From assembly GCA_003551785.1 (NCBI GenBank), contig PUNP01000812.1:1-9409 (forward strand): DNA of 9,409 nucleotides. Reading direction: 5' to 3'. The notes beneath the pieces were generated by a model. It ran no database searches, was not told where the DNA came from, and was given only the letters and a program-made list of their open reading frames with translations. The position numbers were made by a program, and so were the translations under genes. This document shows, one piece after another, positions 1 to 6,158 of the stretch (positions within the stretch are counted from its first letter, which is position 1; each line of letters begins with the position of its first letter). The stretch comes from Candidatus Brocadiaceae bacterium. GTDB taxonomy: Bacteria; Planctomycetota; Brocadiia; SM23-32.

Positions 1-1085
1 CTATGGATATGATCGGCTTCGATACGCTGGGCTTTTTCGATGGGCCAGGGCCATTTAAGGTGAATTCCCGGGCCATATAAGCTCGCTTTCAAGCCGTCTT
101 CCTGATCAGCAGCGCGCAGCCGGGGACTCCCAAATCGCTCGATAAACGCCGCCTCGCCCGGATTGATCACAACCAGCGCCGACAGAAGCCATAGCGCTAA
201 AATCTGAATCAGTATCAGGGGTAGAATGGCCCGCTGCATGAAACTGTAGAGCCATGTTTCAGAAATTTTAAATCCGAATTGATAATCCAGCATCGAAGCA
301 AATGTTTCAAACAAACTCGTCGGCTCGGCGCACAGGTTCAGCAACCGGCTGTCATAAGCCGGGCGCCAGCCCTGATCCTGCACCCTCGGCCGGTAAATAT
401 CCAGAATAATATTCAGAGTCAGTTCAAACGCGATGATTCCCATAAATATCGGAATAGCATAGGCGGCAACATTCTCGGCCCAAAGCAACCCAAAATGGAC
501 CATCGCATAAACAATAACAAGCAGCAGGCTGGCCATAACGTTTCCCATCAGGTAGGAAGCCGGCGCACGCAAGAGCTGGAAATGCTTGCTGTGGGCCAGG
601 CCGGTAACATATTTACCGAGCAGGAAACCGAAAAAAGTGATGGCCGCCATCCCGGCGACTACCCCCAGCGGTTCCTCAATCGTGGTCACACCGGTTTGAA
701 TGGCTGCGTTGAGGTTAAAGTAACACAAAATCCCCAAAGCAATGGCCAGGATCGCAGAAAAGGCGGGGATAAAGTACTTTTCAAATATTTTCAGGCCGGT
801 ATGAGCACGCATGCGGTCAAGCTGCTGTTCTTCAAAAATCTCTTCACTGAGCCGCCCTTTCCGGAGCGCTTCCATCTCGTCCTTCTCCGCAGCGGCCAGA
901 CGTCTCTGACGCCCGTGCAGCAGGACAACTATCCATAAAACCAACCCCGGGGCTAAAAACCAGGTCTGTGCCAGCAGCGCCTGGCTCCCCGTCCTTGTAT
1001 ACAGAACATAACAGGTGATCAGGAATGCCAACTGCGCCAGAAAACCGCAGCCCGACATTAATTCTATTGTCTTTTTCTTCGGCAT
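1..1085 (-). CDS. HflK-like SPFH/band 7 membrane protein, C-terminus cut by window edge
   Basis: An open minus-strand frame of 361 codons starts at ATG 1085 and leaves the window without a stop. A good ribosome site (GAGAGGAAGAG) lies just upstream. Hydrophobic segments are visible near residues 10-29, 41-57, 105-124, 140-158, 181-200, 206-228 and 285-307. A charged, probably coiled stretch (about 60-95) lies between the second and third. The SPFH domain begins after the last helix: VVINPGEAAFIERFG (305-319) and then YGPGIHLKWPWPIEKAQRIE (337-356), the usual opening of HflK-type proteins. Known family role: SPFH proteins oligomerise in membranes and modulate FtsH-like proteases. The long polytopic N-terminus differs from E. 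coli HflK, which has one helix, and resembles forms I associate with planctomycete and PVC genomes. It follows the permease gene by 135 bp on the same strand, so co-transcription is likely. An HflC-like partner would be expected beyond the left edge. Family assignment is firm; the precise role is inferred. Confidence 0.85.
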   Translation of the reverse strand, partial: MPKKKTIELMSGCGFLAQLAFLITCYVLYTRTGSQALLAQTWFLAPGLVLWIVVLLHGRQRRLAAAEKDEMEALRKGRLSEEIFEEQQLDRMRAHTGLKIFEKYFIPAFSAILAIALGILCYFNLNAAIQTGVTTIEEPLGVVAGMAAITFFGFLLGKYVTGLAHSKHFQLLRAPASYLMGNVMASLLLVIVYAMVHFGLLWAENVAAYAIPIFMGIIAFELTLNIILDIYRPRVQDQGWRPAYDSRLLNLCAEPTSLFETFASMLDYQFGFKISETWLYSFMQRAILPLILIQILALWLLSALVVINPGEAAFIERFGSPRLRAADQEDGLKASLYGPGIHLKWPWPIEKAQRIEADHIH

Positions 1086-1220
1086 AAAACTCTTCCTCTC
1101 AAGAAACTATAAAAATTGAATTTATTCAGCAAAACACCTCAAAACATACCTACCGTCACAATACGCATAATGGGCAAATTACGCGGCCCACTTCTTAGCA
1201 AAAACCCCCCTGCCCAGATA
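1086..1220 (-). other. Spacer between permease and HflK-like genes
   Basis: This 135-bp gap holds no credible gene; the longest ATG frame seen is eight codons. A TATAGT preceded by AT-rich sequence lies about 30 bp before the HflK-like start and could be a weak internal promoter, but its -35 match is poor. No hairpin followed by a T-run was seen, so read-through from the permease gene is plausible. Confidence 0.4.
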
Positions 1221-2513
1221 TTAAACCAATTCACGCCCTTCAAATAAGAATGCGGCGAAAACAACCATAGCGGCGCACCATAAGAATGCATAAATTGCGG
1301 CGTTAACCATATAACCAACCGGCACGTAGGGGTTGGGGCGCATCAACTGATCGCCAACCCAGAAAAGCTGAATCGAAGGTACGGCATGGTAAGCAGCGCG
1401 CGCTATACCGTACCAGCCCGTGCGGGCATAAACGGCTAAAGAGGAATCTATAGGTCGGGCGGTAAAGTTTTGTTCTCTCATGCCGGTTTCAACATTACCA
1501 AAGGTTCGTTCTTCCGGTGAGAAGGTATAACCCTTCTTCCTTGGTCTGACGCGGCCACTTCCTCCCTGACGCACTGTTGCTTCAAAGCTTCCGCGCCCGT
1601 CCGTCCTCACATCACCCGGAACACCGACCAGTTTCACGTTACTTACGGCTTGCCCTTCAGTGTCGAGCACGGAACCGCTGATCGTCACATCCTCAACCAT
1701 CCGAACCGGTTCCCACCTTACCCACTCCGTATCAACAGTCCAACCAAACAGGTAGTTGGAAATCATGCCGAGAAAGAAAATAGTCAGACATATCAAAATG
1801 TTAGCTACGACATTTACCCGGGTGGAAGCGGCCAAAGCGACGGTCGATATGACTAATACCCCCAGGAAAACCCCGATACCGGCCAGTGTAATCGGCCAGG
1901 CATCAGCTTCTGTAAACGAGCGTGCAAAGTCCAGGTTCCAGTCTCTGCCTATGAAGAGCAGGAAAATGAACGCCAGGGTGTAAAGCACCGCCCCCGCCCT
2001 AATAGCGGCGGCAGTAAAATTACTCCGATAGAAAAAATTGCAGTAAATACCGAAACCAACGGCCAGAAGGAAAGGGAAAGTCTGGGAGAGGAGAACAGGA
2101 ATATCAACGGTGAAGGCAGACGTTGTAGGAACACCCATCCGCACCGTCATCAAAAGCATAAGCACCAGCATATAAGAAGCTAAAGCCAGCGCGAGGGCCA
2201 CACCGATGAATTTGCCCGCTATAAAAACAAATCGCCCTACGGGTTTGCTGATCACGGCACCGGCCGTCTTTGATTCAATCTCGTCACTGATAACCTGGGT
2301 CGCCCCCAGTACAGAGAGAATCAAACCGACCATGAACACCGTACCAAGCCCCATGTCAACGGTCAGCTTAATATCATCCATCATTGTATATGCCGTTATC
2401 CACGGGCTAAAACCGATAAGCGCCATACCTGTTACCAATAAAATGGCGTATATCGGCTGTCGCACAATCTCAGCAAACGCGTTACGGATAATAGCTATTA
2501 AACTATGTATCAT
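1221..2513 (-). CDS. ABC-2/NosY-like permease with inserted periplasmic beta-sandwich domain
   Basis: This 430-residue protein starts at ATG 2513 behind the ribosome site GGGGAA. It resembles permeases of the 'multi-copper enzyme maturation' ABC-2 group. Predicted helices lie near 20-40, 55-76, 98-122, 138-157, 168-188, 207-228, 235-258 and 397-424. The cytoplasmic loop after the second helix carries the family-like element SDEIESKTAGAVISKPVGR (76-94). Between the last two helices, residues about 272-353 form a soluble domain (VTISGSVLDTEGQAVSNVKL, then TDGRGSFEATV and KGYTFSPEERTF). This is the pattern of carboxypeptidase-regulatory-like or SdrD-B-like beta-sandwich domains. Counting helices with an internal N-terminus puts the domain in the periplasm. 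The region after it (YHAVPSIQLFWVGDQL) returns to the usual permease C-terminus. No ATPase gene is present upstream, so the partner must be encoded elsewhere, perhaps further down the operon. The transported substrate is unknown. Confidence 0.82.
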   Translation of the reverse strand: MIHSLIAIIRNAFAEIVRQPIYAILLVTGMALIGFSPWITAYTMMDDIKLTVDMGLGTVFMVGLILSVLGATQVISDEIESKTAGAVISKPVGRFVFIAGKFIGVALALALASYMLVLMLLMTVRMGVPTTSAFTVDIPVLLSQTFPFLLAVGFGIYCNFFYRSNFTAAAIRAGAVLYTLAFIFLLFIGRDWNLDFARSFTEADAWPITLAGIGVFLGVLVISTVALAASTRVNVVANILICLTIFFLGMISNYLFGWTVDTEWVRWEPVRMVEDVTISGSVLDTEGQAVSNVKLVGVPGDVRTDGRGSFEATVRQGGSGRVRPRKKGYTFSPEERTFGNVETGMREQNFTARPIDSSLAVYARTGWYGIARAAYHAVPSIQLFWVGDQLMRPNPYVPVGYMVNAAIYAFLWCAAMVVFAAFLFEGRELV

Positions 2514-2520
2514 TACTTAT

Positions 2521-2568
2521 TCCCCGTCTGAATATAAAAAATAAAATATGAGAACACGATTACGGGGA
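2521..2568 (-). promoter_or_regulatory. Inverted repeat that could mask the permease ribosome binding site
   Basis: In the permease transcript, TCCCCGT (genome 2568-2562) is perfectly complementary to ACGGGGA (2527-2521), and the second arm is the Shine-Dalgarno sequence itself, seven bases before the ATG. The loop is 34 nt and very AU-rich. Pairing would hide the ribosome site, so translation could depend on structure or on a competing factor. Seen: the complementarity and its position. Inferred: any regulatory role. Confidence 0.35.
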
Positions 2569-2708
2569 CAAATTCAGGTAAAAAAAAGCGTATTATCCTT
2601 CGGAAAAACAGCAATGGGAGGCGTATCACTCATTAAAATGATTATGATCTGAGGAATAAAAAAATAAAAAAAAGCTTACGCTCCTATTATTATAATATGA
2701 TTAAGTCG

Positions 2709-2737
2709 ATTATAGCATAATTATCGATTCCCCGCAA
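2709..2737 (-). promoter_or_regulatory. Predicted sigma-70-type promoter of the permease/HflK-like operon
   Basis: On the minus strand TTGCGG (2737-2732) is followed after exactly 17 bp by TATAAT (2714-2709), a perfect -10 box that also has the extended TG motif (TGCTATAAT). Transcription would start near 2702 and give a leader of about 190 nt before the permease ATG. The -35 box matches at three of six positions. Confidence 0.45.
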
Positions 2738-2758
2738 ATACCATCACTAATCAGCTAT

Positions 2759-2787
2759 TTGCACCAACATTTTTTTTCAGTTAGAAT
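2759..2787 (+). promoter_or_regulatory. Predicted sigma-70-type promoter of cysS
   Basis: TTGCAC (2759-2764) is followed after 17 bp by TAGAAT (2782-2787). The -10 box matches the consensus at five of six positions. The start point would be near 2794, leaving a leader of about 125 nt that contains the hairpin at 2857-2882. It lies about 50 bp from the opposing permease promoter, so this is a back-to-back divergent arrangement. Confidence 0.45.
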
Positions 2788-2856
2788 ATCGCTAATTGAA
2801 AAACTATCTTATCTCCGTAAAAAATTACAATTCTTTTAGATACAACATTACTCTGG

Positions 2857-2882
2857 GGGTGGCAAAATCTTAGCAACCGCCC
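2857..2882 (+). promoter_or_regulatory. Leader hairpin upstream of cysS
   Basis: GGGTGG (2857-2862) can pair with CCGCCC (2877-2882), six pairs including one G-U, around a 14-nt loop. It sits 37 bp before the cysS ATG, in a leader that otherwise lacks G-C structure. The words GGGTGG and ACCGC recall the conserved T-box side sequences, but here they are split by 14 nt and the leader is short, so a T-box is not claimed. No U-run follows, so this is not a terminator. Confidence 0.3.
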
Positions 2883-2919
2883 TTTAACCAACATTTAATA
2901 TCTCTTTTTCATATTTAAA

Positions 2920-4386
2920 ATGCTTAAAATCAATAACAGCCTGTCAAAATCGCTTGAAAAATTCAATCCGCTCAAAGAGGGATTTGTAGGTATTTACGTC
3001 TGCGGCCCTACCGTTTACGGACATAGCCATATCGGGCATGCAAAAAGTTATGTGAGCTTCGATGTTATCGTCCGCTATCTCAAGTTTGTCGGGTACAATG
3101 TCAGATATGTTCAAAATATTACTGATGTGGGCCACCTTACAGATGATGCCGACGAAGGAGAAGATAAGGTGATCAAAAAAGCTCGGGAAATGGGACTGGA
3201 ACCAATGGAAGTAGCTGAAGCCTATACCAACAGCTACTTCGAGGATATGGATGCCCTGAATATCCAGCGCCCCAGTATCACCCCCAAAGCCTCAGGGCAT
3301 ATACCGGAGCAGATCGATATGATACAACGGCTCATAGATAACGGCCATGCGTATGAAGTCGGCGGCAACGTCTATTATGATGTTGGTTCTTTTCCGGACT
3401 ATGGGAAGCTGAGTGGAAGAAATTTAGATGAACTCAGAGAGGGCGCCAGGGTGGAAACGCGCGGAGAAAAGGTGAATCCCGCTGATTTTGCCCTGTGGAA
3501 AAAAGCCGATGATGCCCACCTGATGAAATGGAACAGCCCCTGGGGAATCGGCTTCCCGGGCTGGCATCTTGAATGCTCCGCCATGGCGCTGAAATACCTC
3601 GGCCCCACCCTGGATATCCATGGCGGTGGGCTGGAAAATATGTTCCCGCATCACGATGACGAAATAGCCCAGGCCGAGGGGGTTACCGGTCAAAAATTCG
3701 TTAACTACTGGCTCCATAATAATATGGTGACCGTCGACGGGCAGAAAATGGGCAAGAGCCTCGGCAATTTCATCACCCTCAAAGATGCTTTTGCCGGTAA
3801 ACCGCCGCTTGAGAAAAAAGTAAGACCGATGGTTCTGCGCTATTTCATATTAAACAGCCATTACAGAAGCCCGCTCGATTTCTCCAAGCAGGCCCTTGAA
3901 AGCGCTGAAAAAGGACTGCAGCGCATCGAAAGCGCCTATAACGGTGTCAAAAAACGCCTTCAAGCCCGCCCGCTCAATACGGAAAGTGAAAATATACCGG
4001 AGAAAATCAATGATCTGGTTGAAAACACCCGATCCGCTTTTCTGGCGACTATGGATGAAGATTTTAACACCGCGGGCGCTTTGGGCGAACTCAACAAGTT
4101 CACGCGTGCAGTCAATAAGTTGCTGAGCGCAGACGATCCGCTCCCCCGACCGGCCTTAGCGGCTATTGAATCGCTCTATCGACAACTCGGTGAAGATGTT
4201 CTAGGGGTTTTAAGGGATGCGGGGAAAGGAGAAAGTGATGGTGAAGGTTCGATGGAGAAAGAACTGATTCACACACTGCTCGAAACCCGAAATGAACTCC
4301 GCACCGCCCGACAGTTCGAACTCGCCGACAAAATCAGGGATAAATTGACCGAACTCGGAATAGACGTCAAAGACAACGCTCTTTAA
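2920..4386 (+). CDS. cysS: Cysteinyl-tRNA synthetase
   Basis: This 488-residue class I aminoacyl-tRNA synthetase charges tRNA-Cys with cysteine in the cytoplasm, using ATP. The Rossmann catalytic domain opens with IYVCGPTVYGHSHIGHAKSY, which holds the zinc ligand C28 and the HIGH signature at 37-40. The other expected zinc ligands are C219 (LECSAM), H244 and E248 (PHHDDE), with the same spacing as the E. coli enzyme. The second signature reads KMGKS (276-280), a known variant of KMSKS. The C-terminal part (about 365-488) is the usual helical DALR/anticodon-recognition region and ends with ARQFELADKIRDKLTELGI. The inserted stretch ITDVGHLTDDADEGEDK is the form I associate with Bacteroidota and PVC enzymes. 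The start fits family alignments (MLKI..), but no Shine-Dalgarno sequence precedes it, so initiation is unusual or weak. The stop codon lies in a dispersed repeat shared with 7594-7644. Confidence 0.97.
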   Translation: MLKINNSLSKSLEKFNPLKEGFVGIYVCGPTVYGHSHIGHAKSYVSFDVIVRYLKFVGYNVRYVQNITDVGHLTDDADEGEDKVIKKAREMGLEPMEVAEAYTNSYFEDMDALNIQRPSITPKASGHIPEQIDMIQRLIDNGHAYEVGGNVYYDVGSFPDYGKLSGRNLDELREGARVETRGEKVNPADFALWKKADDAHLMKWNSPWGIGFPGWHLECSAMALKYLGPTLDIHGGGLENMFPHHDDEIAQAEGVTGQKFVNYWLHNNMVTVDGQKMGKSLGNFITLKDAFAGKPPLEKKVRPMVLRYFILNSHYRSPLDFSKQALESAEKGLQRIESAYNGVKKRLQARPLNTESENIPEKINDLVENTRSAFLATMDEDFNTAGALGELNKFTRAVNKLLSADDPLPRPALAAIESLYRQLGEDVLGVLRDAGKGESDGEGSMEKELIHTLLETRNELRTARQFELADKIRDKLTELGIDVKDNAL

Positions 4387-4429
4387 GCGCCTGCGCATTT
4401 TCAGAGACTTCGTTCTGAAATGTGCCTGG
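4384..4429 (+). repeat. Dispersed repeat, copy A, at the convergent 3' ends of cysS and the cysteine-cluster gene
   Basis: The first 26 bases match the reverse complement of 7619-7644 at 25 positions. After a more diverged central part, both copies end in GCCTGG. Within copy A, 4393-4405 pairs with 4414-4425: 12 pairs, one G-U and one bulged T, around an 8-nt loop. No U-run follows, so this is not a standard intrinsic terminator, although the site between convergent genes would suit a bidirectional one. The repeat contains the TAA of cysS and, on the other strand, the TGA and the last codons of the opposing gene. Confidence 0.65.
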
Positions 4430-4967
4430 TGACAGCCTCCAGGAACTTTTCGCCGAAATTCTCCTCGATAAGGCCGCTCGTGCCGGCATCCAACCCGGTA
4501 TCCAACGCCCGACGTGATCGTTGGCGGTTGCATGGGAATGCATATATTCCGTCCTGAACAGAGAGGGTTTTATGATCCGGCCCGATCAAACATAACGGCC
4601 AGAGCAGGCATCCGTCGGGTTTAGTATCTTTGGGGGAAATTCCGAGGTCAAAAGCCGCACTGTGCAAAGCACATAAAAAGTGCCCGGCATCGTTCTGATA
4701 TGCGAGCCGGCACATACCCGAACTGTCTTTGCGCAGAACATATCCCGCCCCGACCCAGCGCAGATAATCGAAAACATTATTGTTTGTGGAAGGTAAATAC
4801 TTTACAGCTTCGGAAAGGTATTGCTGCATACGGTCTATTTCATGCGGCCTGATCCAGCCGTCGAAAACTCCGCAGCAGCATCTTTCACCACACAGAGCCG
4901 GGTTGCAATGATGGTGCAACTCCAGAATTTTGGCGATCTCCACCGTGTATCCCTTGACAATTAACAT
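4401..4967 (-). CDS. Cysteine-cluster protein, DUF3109/YkgJ-like (putative metal-binding)
   Basis: This is a small soluble protein of 188 residues with ten cysteines, no signal peptide and no membrane helix. The N-terminal cluster reads HHHCNPALCGERCCCGVFDG (C21, C26, C30-C32). Further cysteines are C86, C99, C120, C126 and C146, including CALHSAAFDLGI and the element TKPDGCLLWPLCL. That order (a C-x4-C-x3-CCC cluster, a central C-x-L pair, then K-P-x-x-C-x-x-x-P-L) resembles DUF3109 and YkgJ proteins, thought to bind iron or zinc; the biochemical role is unknown. The ATG at 4967 lies inside the end of the URO-D-like gene (stop at 4961-4963), which suggests translational coupling. Alternatives are a TTG at 4976, or a GTG at 4943 that has the better ribosome site (AAGGGA, 6 bp spacing) and would give 180 residues. 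The last codons lie in the dispersed repeat. Family assignment is moderate. Confidence 0.72.
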   Translation of the reverse strand: MLIVKGYTVEIAKILELHHHCNPALCGERCCCGVFDGWIRPHEIDRMQQYLSEAVKYLPSTNNNVFDYLRWVGAGYVLRKDSSGMCRLAYQNDAGHFLCALHSAAFDLGISPKDTKPDGCLLWPLCLIGPDHKTLSVQDGIYAFPCNRQRSRRALDTGLDAGTSGLIEENFGEKFLEAVTRHISERSL

Positions 4968-6097
4968 GAATACCAAAAATCCAGTACATCTTCTGTATTG
5001 TCGAACGGTTCTTCACAGTTCATCGCGGCATCACATTGCGGTATGAGGCATCCGGTGGCGGCCCATTCATGCATTCTTTTCAGGTATTCCACGGCGGTTT
5101 CGCCGTCGTAGGGCGGCCATGCACCGAAATAAACCGTATCGCTTTCCCGGCATTTCAGCATCTGTTCTTCGAACGGATGATCATGCATGTTGCCGGGTAT
5201 ATGGCCGAAATTTATCCCTTTAAATTCAGAACTATCAAGGATACGCCGCGTCAGTTCATCGTTACGCCCGCAGTAATGCACCCATGCGCCGCCGAATTCA
5301 GCCGCCAGCCTGCGCGCATACGGGGTAATAAATTCATCCATCACGTCGGGTCCTACCATCACCGAGGCGTCTTCGCATATTCTGATCCCCATGGAATCAC
5401 TGTATAAACCGTTACTATGATGCAGATTGCCGTATGGTTCTCCGGCGATGTCTTTCATCCATTGATGGGTTTTAACACCCAGTTCAACGCAAAAATTCAT
5501 GAGGTGGTGAAGCAGGTCTTTATCGTCGTGGATGACGTAGAAAATCTCAGCGCCCATAATGAGGTGGGCCAGGTCAAACGGGCCTTGTGTATCCATACAG
5601 TAAATGTTGATGCTGTCGCGCATCACTTCCCTGAAGAACTTCATCTGCTCCAGCCCCTGATCGAAGCTCCCCTGGATTATAATGTCGTCAGGTGTAAGAT
5701 TGGCCACTTCTTCTCTGGACAAATGTCTGTGCAGCCAGGGCATCTTATCATCATAAACCTCCTGTTCCAGGCCGATGCAGGCGAGCAGGATACCTGTCCC
5801 GAGGTTCGAGCGAATAGAGGGTACGGCATCACTTTTTGCATTGACAACGCCGCACGCCTGCCGCACCTGAGTGCAGAGCATAAGCTCCTTGCTGTAGAAT
5901 GCCTCTTTGAAATTAGCATCAGGAATCTGCTGCTGCTCTTGATTCAGCGGTGCTGAAATAAGAATGGGGGGCTTATCCGGTTTCTCGCCTTTCCATACAG
6001 CCGCCTGGCGCTGACGTGCCAGCGTCAGCCTCTCATAATCCGGAGCTAAGAGTTCCGGTAGCTGCGAAACATCAAATTGTTCTTTTTCAATATTCAT
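4961..6097 (-). CDS. URO-D superfamily protein, probable zinc/cobalamin-dependent methyltransferase type
   Basis: This is a 378-residue soluble TIM-barrel protein of the uroporphyrinogen decarboxylase fold. It is unlikely to be HemE: the arginine-rich porphyrin-binding N-terminal motif is absent, and a methyltransferase-type metal site is visible. H274 and C276 occur in WVHYCGRNDEL, and C355 in LIPQCDAAMN. Together they fit the H-x-C...C zinc site known from MtaA/MtbA corrinoid methyltransferases. Other family-like stretches are DTQGPFDLAHLIMGAEIFY (168-186) and GPDVMDEFITPYARRLAAEF. By family analogy it would move a methyl group between a corrinoid protein and a thiol or other acceptor; the substrate is unknown and no corrinoid protein is encoded here. 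It overlaps the next gene by a few bases and lies 61 bp after the porin remnant. The ribosome site is weak. A second, distant relative lies at 7920. Confidence 0.82.
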   Translation of the reverse strand: MNIEKEQFDVSQLPELLAPDYERLTLARQRQAAVWKGEKPDKPPILISAPLNQEQQQIPDANFKEAFYSKELMLCTQVRQACGVVNAKSDAVPSIRSNLGTGILLACIGLEQEVYDDKMPWLHRHLSREEVANLTPDDIIIQGSFDQGLEQMKFFREVMRDSINIYCMDTQGPFDLAHLIMGAEIFYVIHDDKDLLHHLMNFCVELGVKTHQWMKDIAGEPYGNLHHSNGLYSDSMGIRICEDASVMVGPDVMDEFITPYARRLAAEFGGAWVHYCGRNDELTRRILDSSEFKGINFGHIPGNMHDHPFEEQMLKCRESDTVYFGAWPPYDGETAVEYLKRMHEWAATGCLIPQCDAAMNCEEPFDNTEDVLDFWYSC

Positions 6098-6124
6098 GTC
6101 TGAAATTTCACTTGATTAAATGAA

Positions 6125-6152
6125 AGAATAAAAGTAAATTCGCCACATTCAA
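6125..6152 (-). promoter_or_regulatory. Predicted promoter of the URO-D-like/cysteine-cluster pair
   Basis: On the minus strand TTGAAT (6152-6147) and TATTCT (6130-6125) are separated by 16 bp, each matching the consensus at four of six positions. Transcription would begin near 6118, about 20 nt before the ATG. It lies between the porin stop and the URO-D-like start, so the pair could be expressed without the damaged porin gene upstream. Confidence 0.33.
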
Positions 6153-6158
6153 TAAAAA

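Larger units (their letters stand above)
2514..2919. promoter_or_regulatory. AT-rich divergent intergenic region between permease and cysS
   Basis: This 406-bp region has no credible coding frame and is much richer in A and T than its neighbours. It holds one candidate promoter on each strand, an inverted repeat that covers the permease ribosome site, and a G/C-rich hairpin in the cysS leader; these are listed separately. A further imperfect inverted repeat, GGAGGCGTA near 2616 against TACGCTCC near 2678, would sit in the permease leader with a loop of about 50 nt. It is too weak to name. Confidence 0.7.

Noticed and set aside
279..938. A 219-codon plus-strand frame
   Set aside because: It is antisense to the HflK-like gene, whose frame has a good ribosome site, membrane helices and an SPFH motif. 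The plus-strand product is proline- and glutamine-rich with no family signal.
2855..2882. A T-box riboswitch before cysS
   Set aside because: The GGGTGG and ACCGC words are separated by 14 nt instead of being almost contiguous. The predicted leader is too short for a stem I with specifier loop, and no terminator hairpin with a U-run is present.
4393..4425. A canonical rho-independent terminator between cysS and the opposing gene
   Set aside because: A hairpin exists but no T-run follows on either strand, so it is recorded only as part of the dispersed repeat.
5417..5956. A 179-codon plus-strand frame, and another at 5036-5407
   Set aside because: Both are antisense to the URO-D-like gene and show no domain or ribosome-site support.
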